64,000 nucleotides of DNA, taken from JACQQW01 sp964520655 (GTDB lineage Bacteria; Omnitrophota; Gorgyraeia; Zapsychrales; Fredricksoniimonadaceae). A model generated the notes under the pieces. It was not told the origin of the DNA and ran no database searches. It was given only the letters and a program-made list of their open reading frames with translations. Of this stretch, positions 57,273-64,000 are shown piece by piece. How positions within the stretch are numbered: the stretch's first letter is position 1; every line of letters starts with the position of its first letter. A program made the translations under genes and the position numbers. The stretch is from positions 1 to 64,000 of the forward strand of contig CAZFNI010000007.1 in NCBI GenBank assembly GCA_964520655.1, given 5' to 3'.

Positions 57273-57995
57273 TTAGCTGCGGTATTGACCCTTAATGAGA
57301 TTCCATTTGATGCGGACAAGGTCGCGCAGGGATGTCAGGGCGTCGCGCAGGGCTCGGACCTGGGAGCTGTTGTGATGGTTCCAGACAACCGGCAGCTCTC
57401 CAATCCTAAAATTTTTGGCTATGGCAATGCCGATAATTTCCGTGTCATAGGCCCACTGGTCGATCTCCTGACGGGAGAAGATGTCTTTTGAAGCGGCAGC
57501 GGTGAACATTTTAAATCCGCAGGTGAAATCCTGGATGTTACGCCCGACGCAGATCTTGGAAAGCAGCAGGAAGAATTTACCCAAAATTTCCCGGTGCAGC
57601 GGCTGTCGGATCTTTTGCGCATGAAAGTGTGATTTGCGTTCCCCAAGCAGAACGTCGTATTGTCCGGTGCGCATCGCCGCAAGAAAATCATCCACAGCAT
57701 CCAGAGAGGTGGAGAGGTCGACGTCCATGAACAGATGGAAACGTCCTCGGGCTTGAAGCATCCCCAAACGTACGGCATGGCCTTTGCCGGCATTGCGTTC
57801 ATAGCTTAAGATCTTAAACGTATCCGCCGGCAATTGGCGCATGCATTCTAAAGTATTGTCCCTCGAGCCGTCATTGACCAAAATGATCTCGTGGGTGACC
57901 TTAAGCGATCTAAGCTTTTGTTGGATCAACAGCGCGTTGCGCTGGATGTCGGCGGCTTCATTGAATGCCGGCAGGATGACAGATAGTTCGATCAT
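57273..57995 (-). CDS. GT2 glycosyltransferase, dolichol-phosphate-sugar-synthase-like
   Basis: A 240-residue cytosolic GT2 enzyme. LSVILPAFNEAADI opens the nucleotide-sugar-binding fold, LVNDGSRDNT contains the first acidic site, and HLFMDVDLSTSLDAV (near residue 93) holds the D-x-D metal site; DFTCGFKMF and WAYDTEI follow. The pattern is that of dolichyl-phosphate beta-glucosyl/mannosyl transferases, which make the polyprenyl-phosphate sugars that GT-C enzymes use. It lacks C-terminal helices. This is the one gene in the window with an intact donor-making signature, and so it is a plausible supplier for the large array, although it is in a separate unit on the other strand. Confidence 0.85.
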   Translation of the reverse strand: MIELSVILPAFNEAADIQRNALLIQQKLRSLKVTHEIILVNDGSRDNTLECMRQLPADTFKILSYERNAGKGHAVRLGMLQARGRFHLFMDVDLSTSLDAVDDFLAAMRTGQYDVLLGERKSHFHAQKIRQPLHREILGKFFLLLSKICVGRNIQDFTCGFKMFTAAASKDIFSRQEIDQWAYDTEIIGIAIAKNFRIGELPVVWNHHNSSQVRALRDALTSLRDLVRIKWNLIKGQYRS

Positions 57996-58064
57996 GGATT
58001 ATTTGGGTTTGTGCTGTATAATCAAATATTGACCGATTATACATGAACCATTTCTGGAATACTA

Positions 58065-58553
58065 ATGAAAAGCAACGCAAGTCTTGAATTAAAGCAATTT
58101 GTCCCATCTTCCGTCTGTTTACAATGCGAGGGTTGCTGCCGCTATGAATCAGCGGATTCCTTGTGGCGGCCTAAATGGGACAAGCGTGAATTCCTTGACG
58201 ACAATGATTACATCACCACCATTCAGGAGTGCGGCAAGCATTTGTGCCGTTTCCTAAATACAAAAGACAATACCTGCCGGGTCTATGCCGAACGCCCATT
58301 TGAGTGCGCGTTATACCCGTTCGTGCTTTCTTTAAACAAAGGCAAGGTCGAAGTGCATTTGCACTTGGCTTGTCCCTATGTGCAGGACAATCAGGACACA
58401 GGGGCTATTGAGGGATATATCGATCATTTGAAACAGTTCTTCCAGAGCCCGGAATGCATCGCTTTTTTAAAACGTCAGCGCCATTTGATCCACGATTACG
58501 CGCCGGTCGCGCTCGAGCTAAAGTATGTGTTTACAATACAAGCCGCTATTTGA
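58065..58553 (+). CDS. YkgJ-family Cys-cluster protein
   Basis: A 162-residue protein with CLQCEGCC at residues 18-25, the CxxCxxCC motif of the YkgJ zinc- or iron-chelating family, and further Cys in CGKHLCRFL, TCRVY, ECALYPF and ACPYV that fit the family's metal-binding pattern. The exact function of these proteins is not settled; some are linked to metal handling or flagellin methylation. It heads an apparent operon: the next gene begins 29 bases before its stop. No clear ribosome binding site is seen before the ATG at 58065. Confidence 0.82.
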   Translation: MKSNASLELKQFVPSSVCLQCEGCCRYESADSLWRPKWDKREFLDDNDYITTIQECGKHLCRFLNTKDNTCRVYAERPFECALYPFVLSLNKGKVEVHLHLACPYVQDNQDTGAIEGYIDHLKQFFQSPECIAFLKRQRHLIHDYAPVALELKYVFTIQAAI

Positions 58554-59403
58554 CAGCTACGCCGCAAAGACAGCGTGCCCGCTATCGGTATATCATTTTT
58601 CCAGCCTTTATGCCTGGAGTGATCATTTCGATTTTCGTTTTGAGGAGATCCGCGGCCAGCTGTGTGTTTTTGCCTGTCAGGGCAAGGATAGCTTTTTATA
58701 TTTACCGCCGTTGGGAGAAAGCATAGACCCTGAAGTTTACCGAGAGTGTTTTAAGCGCATGGGCCGAAGACCAATCGCCCGTATTGAAAATATTGTCGAT
58801 TATCAAATTGCGGCGCTTGAGGGCTCTGGTTATAATGCCTATCAGAAGTCCTATGAATATGTGTACCGCACAAAAGACATAGCGGACCTTTGCGGCACGG
58901 CTTATAAATCCAAACGGCATGATGTGAATCTTGTTGGAAAGAGTCATCCCCAGGCGCGTTTTCGTGAATTTACGCGCGAGGATATCGCTGGCTGCAGGGG
59001 CCTGTATCAACGCTGGTCGGATAGCCGGAAGGCTAAGAACAGCGACGTCATTTACGTGCAGATGCTGGAAGAGAATGCGCTTGTGCACGCGAAATTGATG
59101 GATAAAGCCGCCGAGCTGGGATTAGTCGGCCGGGTAGTGGATATTGACGGGAAGATCGCCGGGTACACTTTCGGCTATGTGCTGAATGACGATACGTTCT
59201 GTGTTGTCCTGGAGATCGCGGATAACGAAGTCGCAGGATTAGCCGCGTTCACATTTAACCATTTTTGCCGGGATAAAGCGGTCCGGGATCTTCCCTGGAT
59301 CAATGCCATGGATGATTTCGGTATGCCCAATGTCGCCAAAGCCAAAGCATCTTATCATCCCGCGCGCACCATCGCGGTCTATAATATTAAGGAAAACACA
59401 TGA
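58525..59403 (+). CDS. DUF2156 (phosphatidylglycerol lysyltransferase C-terminal-like) protein
   Basis: A 292-residue protein with the GNAT-derived fold of DUF2156: ASSLYAWSDHF-type start (SSLYAWSDHFDF near residue 26), FLYLPPLGE, then YEYVYRTKDIADLCG and KSKRHDVN near 130, the characteristic K-R-x-x-x-N motif, followed by INAMDDFGMPN near 265. In MprF the related domain transfers lysine to a lipid; stand-alone members are of unknown substrate and may be aminoacyl- or acyl-transferases. No membrane helices are present. It overlaps the YkgJ-type gene by 29 bases and the exonuclease gene by ATGA, a neighbour set that suggests co-expression rather than a shared pathway. Confidence 0.82.
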   Translation: MCLQYKPLFDSYAAKTACPLSVYHFSSLYAWSDHFDFRFEEIRGQLCVFACQGKDSFLYLPPLGESIDPEVYRECFKRMGRRPIARIENIVDYQIAALEGSGYNAYQKSYEYVYRTKDIADLCGTAYKSKRHDVNLVGKSHPQARFREFTREDIAGCRGLYQRWSDSRKAKNSDVIYVQMLEENALVHAKLMDKAAELGLVGRVVDIDGKIAGYTFGYVLNDDTFCVVLEIADNEVAGLAAFTFNHFCRDKAVRDLPWINAMDDFGMPNVAKAKASYHPARTIAVYNIKENT

Positions 59404-60020
59404 ACATTAATGGATTAGAGATTGTGGTCTTTGACGTGGAAACAACCGGGCTGTCGCCGACAGACGGGGATCGTATCATCGAGATCGCGGCCATGAAGGT
59501 CAAGGATTTCAAGGTCACTGACCAGTTCTACTCCCTGATCAACCCAAAGCGTTTTCTGCCCGCTCAGGCCATGGCGGTCAACGGCATTACCGAGGAAATG
59601 GTGGCGGACGCGCCGTTCTCCGAGGAGGTTATGCCCAAATTCATTGATTTTATCGGCGGCGCCTGTGTGGCCGGTCATAATGTGAAATTCGACCTGAATT
59701 TTGTCTGTTTTGAACTCTCGCTGTTAAACCGTAAGTTGAAAGACCAGACCCCGGCGATCGATACGCTTAAAATGGCCCGGGAATTATTCCCCTATTTAAG
59801 TACATACAAACTGACCTATCTGGCGCGCGCGTTAGGGATTAGCGTCGACGGGGCTCACCGCGCCATGACGGACGTGGAAACAACGGTCAAGGTCATGCTG
59901 CGCATGATCGAGAAGGCGCAGACGCAGGACTTGGGGCAGATCCAGAAATTCCTGGCTCAGTTCGGCGTGGAAAAACCGGTGTTCAAAGCTGTCCGCACCA
60001 CGGAATCGTCGCTGTTCTAA
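59400..60020 (+). CDS. DnaQ-like 3'-5' exonuclease (DEDDh)
   Basis: A 206-residue exonuclease of the DNA polymerase III epsilon type. VVFDVETTGL (Asp and Glu, residues about 10-19) is Exo I, AGHNVKFDLNF near 92-102 is Exo II, and HRAMTDVETT near 152 is Exo III with the catalytic His and the last Asp, so all five DEDDh residues are present. It could be the proofreading subunit or a stand-alone nuclease; the replicative epsilon of this organism may be elsewhere. The start overlaps the previous stop as ATGA. Confidence 0.85.
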   Translation: MNINGLEIVVFDVETTGLSPTDGDRIIEIAAMKVKDFKVTDQFYSLINPKRFLPAQAMAVNGITEEMVADAPFSEEVMPKFIDFIGGACVAGHNVKFDLNFVCFELSLLNRKLKDQTPAIDTLKMARELFPYLSTYKLTYLARALGISVDGAHRAMTDVETTVKVMLRMIEKAQTQDLGQIQKFLAQFGVEKPVFKAVRTTESSLF

Positions 60021-60024
60021 CGCT

Positions 60025-61245
60025 ATGCAGAAAAAATTATCATTTAACGGGGACGCATTTGCGGTTTTTAGCGCCATGGCCGACCGTCCCGGGGCGTTTT
60101 TTCTGGACTCCAGTTTGTTGTCAAAAGACGGGGCTGTTTCGATCATGGGGTTTGCGCCCAGCCGGATCATCAAAGGCGAAGATCTTGATCGCATGCGCAG
60201 AGTATTTTCCCTCAATCACCGCTTAAAGACCTTGGCCGTTGGATTTATTACTTATGAGGGGGGATTCCATTTCGGAATTTACCGCCAATGGATCACCATC
60301 GACCATGCCAAGCACAGCATGACCATTCACGCGTCCACGCCAAGAATGCTAGCGGCACTGTGCGCCATGGTACGAATTTCTATGCGTTGTGATAAGGCTG
60401 CCGTTCATCAAGTCTTTATTCCCAAAAGTAATTTTTCAAGAACAGCCTATATGCGCGCGGTGAAAAAAGCGCTGGAGGCGATCAAACGCGGCGACATTTA
60501 CCAGATCAATTTATCCCGCGTGATCTTTGCTAAAATGCGCGTCGATCCTTTGCGGTTGTATGGGGCTTTGCGTAAACATTCTCCGTCGCCGTTTGCGGCC
60601 TATTATGATGCCGGCCGCGAAAAGATATTGAGCTCTTCCCCAGAGAGGTTTTTGAGGTTAACCGGCAGGCAGGTCCAGGTCAGGCCCATGAAAGGGACAA
60701 GGCCCCGGGGACGTACATTATCAGAGGATAAACGGATGCGCCGCGATCTGGAACAAAGCCCTAAAGAGATCGCTGAGCTGTTGATGGTGACGGATTTGGA
60801 GCGTAATGATTTGGGTCGCGTGTGCAAAACAGGATCGGTCAAGGTTGCCGCGATGCGCACGATCGAAGCTTATGCTTCCGTTTATCAGGCCACAGCGGCG
60901 ATCGAAGGGGTTTTGGCTTCTGGTAAAGGAGCGTTTGATCTGATCAAGGCTGCCTTCCCCAGCGGTTCAGTGACCGGCTGCCCCAAGATCGAAGCCATGA
61001 AGATCATCAAGAAGATCGAAGGGATTCCCCGGGGCTTTTATACCGGCGCATTGGGGTACATTGATCCAAAAGGCAATATGGACTTAAGTGTCTTGATCCG
61101 TTCGGTGAGTGTCTCACCCGGCGGACTGCGCTATCATGTCGGAGGCGGCATCGTCGCGGATTCTGATCCAAAGCGTGAATATGAGGAAACTGTGTTGAAA
61201 GCCAAAGCCATTGAATCAGCCATACGCGAGGTCAGCCATGCGTAA
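60025..61245 (+). CDS. pabB: Aminodeoxychorismate synthase component I
   Basis: A 406-residue chorismate-binding enzyme for 4-aminobenzoate (folate) synthesis. RPMKGTRPRG near residue 220 carries the Lys that attacks chorismate in PabB (in anthranilate synthase the Lys is replaced), VTDLERNDLGRVC, then PSGSVTGCPKIEAMKII near 310 and GALGYID close the active site; VGGGIVADSDP ends it. The N-terminal domain is short. The amidotransferase partner PabA is not adjacent. The start codon lies four bases after the exonuclease stop, and the end overlaps pabC by 8 bases (ATGCGTAA). Confidence 0.9.
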   Translation: MQKKLSFNGDAFAVFSAMADRPGAFFLDSSLLSKDGAVSIMGFAPSRIIKGEDLDRMRRVFSLNHRLKTLAVGFITYEGGFHFGIYRQWITIDHAKHSMTIHASTPRMLAALCAMVRISMRCDKAAVHQVFIPKSNFSRTAYMRAVKKALEAIKRGDIYQINLSRVIFAKMRVDPLRLYGALRKHSPSPFAAYYDAGREKILSSSPERFLRLTGRQVQVRPMKGTRPRGRTLSEDKRMRRDLEQSPKEIAELLMVTDLERNDLGRVCKTGSVKVAAMRTIEAYASVYQATAAIEGVLASGKGAFDLIKAAFPSGSVTGCPKIEAMKIIKKIEGIPRGFYTGALGYIDPKGNMDLSVLIRSVSVSPGGLRYHVGGGIVADSDPKREYEETVLKAKAIESAIREVSHA

Positions 61246-61975
61246 TTTGACGTTCTATTTAGACGGGGTTTATTTAAACAGCAATGAAAAGCTCCTGTCA
61301 GTTTTTACCCCGGGTCAGCAAAGCTATCGGGGGGTGTTTGAGACCATGCGCGTTGTCAACGGCCGTGTGGAATATCTGGATGAGCATCTCTTTAGACTGT
61401 TAAAGGGATTGAAAACCTTGAAGATCAGCTGCCCGTCATCTTTAGCAGCCATTAAACGCATTGTCAGTACTGTGGTTAGCAAAAATCCATCTATTGCTTT
61501 GGGGCGTTTGCGGCTGATGGTTTTTGGTGAACAAGGACAAACACATACGGCCTGCATGGTCTTGCCGTATAAGCCTTTTAATGGCCGTCAGTATCGAGAG
61601 GGCTTAAATGCGTGTGTGATCAAAACAGCGCGGCCGGCGACCAGCCGTTATGCGTCGGTCAAATCTCTGGATTACGCGGTCTTTTCCAACGCCCTAAAGC
61701 GGGCCGTCTCGCAAGGGTATGACGAGGCAGTGCTGCTTAACGCGAAAGGATATGTTTGTGAAGCCAGCCGGGGGAATATTTTTATTCTCTATCAAGATCA
61801 ATGGCTGACCCCGCCGCTGTCGAGCGGTTGTTTGAACGGGATCATGCGGACGCTGGTGATGGGCCAGATGGATGTCCGGGAAAAGAACATCACACCGAAG
61901 ATGCTGCGTTTGGCGGATGTTGTCGTGATGACTAATTCTTTAGCCGGTTTGATCAAGCTGGTTGTGGCCCCTTAA
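61238..61975 (+). CDS. pabC: Aminodeoxychorismate lyase (class IV aminotransferase fold)
   Basis: A 245-residue PLP enzyme. FTPGQQSYRGVFETMRVVNG near residues 25-45 is the N-terminal fold-IV motif, VKSLDYAVFSNALKRA near 145 holds the PLP-binding Lys region, and the EASRGNIFIL and SGCLNGIMR segments complete the cofactor pocket. With pabB directly upstream, 4-amino-4-deoxychorismate lyase is much more likely than a branched-chain aminotransferase. The ATG at 61238 (overlapping the pabB stop) is used; the frame is open to 61211 only within pabB. Confidence 0.85.
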   Translation: MRNLTFYLDGVYLNSNEKLLSVFTPGQQSYRGVFETMRVVNGRVEYLDEHLFRLLKGLKTLKISCPSSLAAIKRIVSTVVSKNPSIALGRLRLMVFGEQGQTHTACMVLPYKPFNGRQYREGLNACVIKTARPATSRYASVKSLDYAVFSNALKRAVSQGYDEAVLLNAKGYVCEASRGNIFILYQDQWLTPPLSSGCLNGIMRTLVMGQMDVREKNITPKMLRLADVVVMTNSLAGLIKLVVAP

Positions 61976-61993
61976 AGGCTCTTGAAGGGATGG

Positions 61994-62022
61994 TTGCTTT
62001 ATTAACTCGTGAGTGATATAAT
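61994..62022 (+). promoter_or_regulatory. Strong sigma-70-type promoter
   Basis: TTGCTT (61994-61999), exactly 17 bases, perfect TATAAT (62017-62022). Start of transcription near 62029; AAGGAG (62041-62046) lies six bases before the ATG at 62053. This is the best promoter plus ribosome-binding-site combination in the window. Confidence 0.75.
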
Positions 62023-62052
62023 GCTTATAATTCGACATATAAGGAGAGTGTT

Positions 62053-62316
62053 ATGAAAACAATTTTGATCAGAACGGCCGTGGGTGCGTTGATCTTAGTG
62101 CAAGTCGTATCCATCATGCTGCTCATCGACCAGAAAAAAACAGCAAAGGCACAGTGTATTCCTATCAGTTCAACCATTGCCTGTAATGCGTCTTTTAATT
62201 TCAATGCGAGCGACGGTTCCTCATGCGGGCCAGTTGCTGTGGCCTGTTCCGGCGGTTTGATGACCGGGATAACCTATACCGGCGGTTCATGCGGCAGCCC
62301 AAGCGGCGGTACATAG
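62053..62316 (+). CDS. Small secreted Cys-containing protein, unknown
   Basis: An 87-residue exported protein: basic start, hydrophobic helix (VGALILVQVVSIMLLI, about residues 10-25) and a likely signal-peptidase site at AKA before QCIP, leaving a mature chain of about 53 residues with five Cys and many Ser, Gly and Asn (NFNASDGSSCGP, TGGSCGSPSGG). I recognise no family. It is a single-gene unit with its own strong promoter, a strong ribosome binding site and a strong terminator, which suggests high expression. The Cys/Gly/Ser style recalls the larger Cys-rich proteins near 7-11 kb. Confidence 0.7.
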   Translation: MKTILIRTAVGALILVQVVSIMLLIDQKKTAKAQCIPISSTIACNASFNFNASDGSSCGPVAVACSGGLMTGITYTGGSCGSPSGGT

Positions 62317-62342
62317 ACATTTGTTCTAAGGAAGTGTTGTTT

Positions 62343-62389
62343 AAAGCCGGTCGTTTTAGTAAGATCAAAATGACCGGCTTTTTCTTTTT
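62343..62389 (+). terminator. Intrinsic terminator
   Basis: AAAGCCGGTCGTTTT, a nine-base loop, AAAATGACCGGCTTT (one G-T pair), then TTCTTTTT. It follows the small secreted gene by about 27 bases and precedes the HTTM gene. Confidence 0.9.
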
Positions 62390-62401
62390 GATCCTATCGA
62401 G

Positions 62402-63859
62402 ATGAAAGTTATGGGTTTTCGCAAGAAATTAGATGATCTATTCGGGATAGACATACGGGCTTTGGCCATTATGCGCATCGCCTTCGCTTTATTATTGATC
62501 GTGGATCGATTCCGTGATCTACCGTTCGTTAAAGAGTATTATTCGGATGCCGGTCTTTTGCCTCTAGCCTATGGAAAGATGCTGGTGCCACGCGAGTCGT
62601 TTAGTTTATTCTTCTTTAACGGTTCTTTGGAATTCCAGTATTTCTTACTATTCGTGTTGCTTGTGCTAACGGTGGGACTGTTGGTGGGTTATTATACGCG
62701 CTTTTGCACGGTGATGATGTGGGTCTTGCTGGTCTCGATGCATAACCGCAATTGGCTTATCCTGGGCGCGGAGGATAAACTGTTGGATGTGCTGTTTCTC
62801 TGGTTCATATTCCTGCCGTGGGGGGCATGTTATTCGATCGACAGGCTGCGCCATCCGGAAAGAAGGCCTCCGGCAAGGGTCTTGTCAATGGGGTCCGCGG
62901 CGTTCTTGCTCCAGGTCAGTTTTTTTTACATTTTTGCCGGTTTTCTTAAATCATTCCCGGAATGGACCAGGGATCATAATGCCGGGTATTTGCTCTTAAG
63001 CCTTCATGAATTTGTGAAGCCTTTAGGCACAAGCCTGCTTTCTTATCCCAAATTCTTGGAATGGATGACGGTATTGAGCTTGAACATGGAGCGTTTCGGC
63101 CCGTTCTTCTTTTTTATCCCTTTTCAAACGGTCCCTTTTCGATTTGTCATGGTCATTATCTTTGTGATCTTTCATTTGGTCCTGATGGCCACGTTAGAGA
63201 CAGGGATCTTTCAATGGGTGTGTTTGATCATGTTCATCGGGTTCTTACCCACAGCATTTTTTGACAGGATCCTGGGTAAATATGAACCGCACCTCCCGCA
63301 TGAGAAGGGAAATGCCCGAGAGAAAAGATCAGATGGAGGGGCGGGATTGCCGTGGTATCTGAACCTGATCGTTGGATTTCTGATCCTTTATGGGTTTTGT
63401 TGGAATTTGCATGATCTCTTAAAGCCTGGCAGCCAGATGCCCAAAAGCGTGAAGTGGATCGGATGCGCGCTTAATCTGCGGCAGCACTGGGGGATGTTCG
63501 CTCCCGGCCCTATGCGTGATGATGGCTGGTTCGTGATCCCAGGGAGATTACGTAATGGGACAGAGGTTGATCTGATGAAGTCAGACGGGGCTCCCGTCGT
63601 TTGGGAAGAGCCTCCTTCTATCATGGATCTAAATCGATCGGATCATTTAACGCTTTATTATATGAATATCCACCGTCCACATTATTCGCATTTTGTCCAC
63701 CCCTGGGGGAAATATTTGTGCCGGGAATGGAATGCGACACATTCAGAAGAAGAACAAGTTCTTACATTCAAGATCATATTCATGGAGCGGATGATACAAA
63801 AAGATCTTCAGCCGCCTAAAATGAGAAAAATCGTTCTGTTCAATCAAAGATGTTTTTGA
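62402..63859 (+). CDS. HTTM-domain membrane protein (vitamin K-dependent carboxylase-like)
   Basis: A 485-residue protein with about six to eight helices in the first 300 residues and a soluble C-terminal part. DIRALAIMRIAFALLLIVD near residue 15 is the typical first-helix motif of HTTM (horizontally transferred transmembrane) proteins, followed by FVKEYYSDAGLLP and SMHNRNWLILGAEDKL, a segment placed like the carboxylase active-site region. The C-terminal part has LRQHWGMFAPGPMRDDGWFV, as in bacterial HTTM proteins. Bacterial members mostly have no known substrate. The start is the ATG just after the terminator; an in-frame ATG nine bases further on is also possible. No ribosome binding site is evident. 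Confidence 0.85.
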   Translation: MKVMGFRKKLDDLFGIDIRALAIMRIAFALLLIVDRFRDLPFVKEYYSDAGLLPLAYGKMLVPRESFSLFFFNGSLEFQYFLLFVLLVLTVGLLVGYYTRFCTVMMWVLLVSMHNRNWLILGAEDKLLDVLFLWFIFLPWGACYSIDRLRHPERRPPARVLSMGSAAFLLQVSFFYIFAGFLKSFPEWTRDHNAGYLLLSLHEFVKPLGTSLLSYPKFLEWMTVLSLNMERFGPFFFFIPFQTVPFRFVMVIIFVIFHLVLMATLETGIFQWVCLIMFIGFLPTAFFDRILGKYEPHLPHEKGNAREKRSDGGAGLPWYLNLIVGFLILYGFCWNLHDLLKPGSQMPKSVKWIGCALNLRQHWGMFAPGPMRDDGWFVIPGRLRNGTEVDLMKSDGAPVVWEEPPSIMDLNRSDHLTLYYMNIHRPHYSHFVHPWGKYLCREWNATHSEEEQVLTFKIIFMERMIQKDLQPPKMRKIVLFNQRCF

Positions 63860-63870
63860 CCAATCCGTCA

Positions 63871-63898
63871 TTGCTCTTCGAGAATAAACAGGTATAAT
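63871..63898 (+). promoter_or_regulatory. Promoter of the last gene, leaderless geometry
   Basis: TTGCTC (63871-63876), 16 bases, perfect TATAAT (63893-63898, preceded by GG), then seven bases to the ATG at 63906. Confidence 0.6.
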
Positions 63899-63905
63899 AT
63901 TATCC

Positions 63906-64000
63906 ATGATTCGGTTATTGGCCGCATTCTTCATATTTTTTCCCGTCGTGGGAGTTCATGCCCAGGAATTGACATCGGCCATGCGTGCTAATGGCCCGTC
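63906..64000 (+). CDS. Start of a secreted protein, cut by the window end
   Basis: Reading from the ATG at 63906 gives MIRLLAAFFIFFPVVGVHAQ then ELTSAMRANGP, open to the last base. The first 19 residues are a clean Sec signal peptide with a likely cut after VHA. Nothing more can be said about function. The ATG lies seven bases after a consensus -10 box, and there is no Shine-Dalgarno sequence. Confidence 0.65.
   Translation, partial: MIRLLAAFFIFFPVVGVHAQELTSAMRANGP

Noticed and set aside
58042..58086. 14-codon frame (ATG at 58043) upstream of the YkgJ-type gene
   Set aside because: No ribosome binding site, and it overlaps the start of the real gene in another frame.

Overview
The window carries about 45 genes, mostly on the + strand, at roughly 50% GC (by eye); the first ~1.4 kb is clearly more AT-rich. 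A PEP-CTERM protein, an HTTM protein, large Cys-rich secreted proteins and a very large set of polytopic GT-C-like membrane proteins suggest an uncultured Gram-negative-type bacterium. Candidatus Omnitrophota (OP3) or a PVC-superphylum relative is my best guess from gene style; there is no rRNA or other marker here to settle it.

Layout. 1-1.4 kb: accessory patch with an Mrr-type nuclease, a tyrosine-recombinase remnant and a MntA/HepT toxin-antitoxin pair. 1.5-3.6 kb: radical SAM protein and, convergent to it, a PEP-CTERM secreted protein, separated by a bidirectional terminator. 3.6-6.8 kb (- strand): two overlapping GT-C-like proteins with a textbook promoter that seems to give a leaderless mRNA. 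6.9-11.3 kb: two large secreted Cys-rich paralogues that share an N-terminal region with a thrombospondin-1-like segment and differ in their C-terminal tandem repeats.

11.3-56.8 kb is the core: an almost gap-free, co-directional run of about 27 genes. It holds three families of large membrane proteins, here called A (11-21 kb, D-x-G-R-E signature), B (35-57 kb, G-E/D-x-x-H-x-x-D and YGxG signatures) and C (27-51 kb, GGVQLxDxxD signature, YfhO-like). From 35 kb on, B and C alternate as B-C pairs. Interspersed are a membrane-embedded spermidine-synthase-like protein, a sulfatase/phosphotransferase-like hydrolase, an SGNH hydrolase, an FkbM methyltransferase, a mutase-like FAD oxidoreductase, an SDR, an asparagine-synthase-type amidotransferase, a GMC oxidoreductase with a small partner, and a GT2-methyltransferase fusion. 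Together they look like a locus that builds and decorates a complex surface glycoconjugate with many lipid-linked sugar transferases. That role is inference; no polymerase, flippase or acceptor was recognised.

56.9-64 kb: housekeeping-like genes (tRNA-binding domain protein, GT2 dolichol-phosphate-sugar-synthase-like protein, YkgJ-type Cys cluster protein, DUF2156 protein, DnaQ-like exonuclease, PabB and PabC), then a small secreted protein with its own strong promoter and terminator, an HTTM membrane protein, and the start of another secreted protein cut by the window edge.

Across the window, several operon heads have a -10 box ending 6-7 bases before the start codon (leaderless transcripts), while genes inside operons overlap by 4 or 8 bases (ATGA or ATGNNTRR). 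No tRNA, rRNA, CRISPR array or intact insertion sequence was found.
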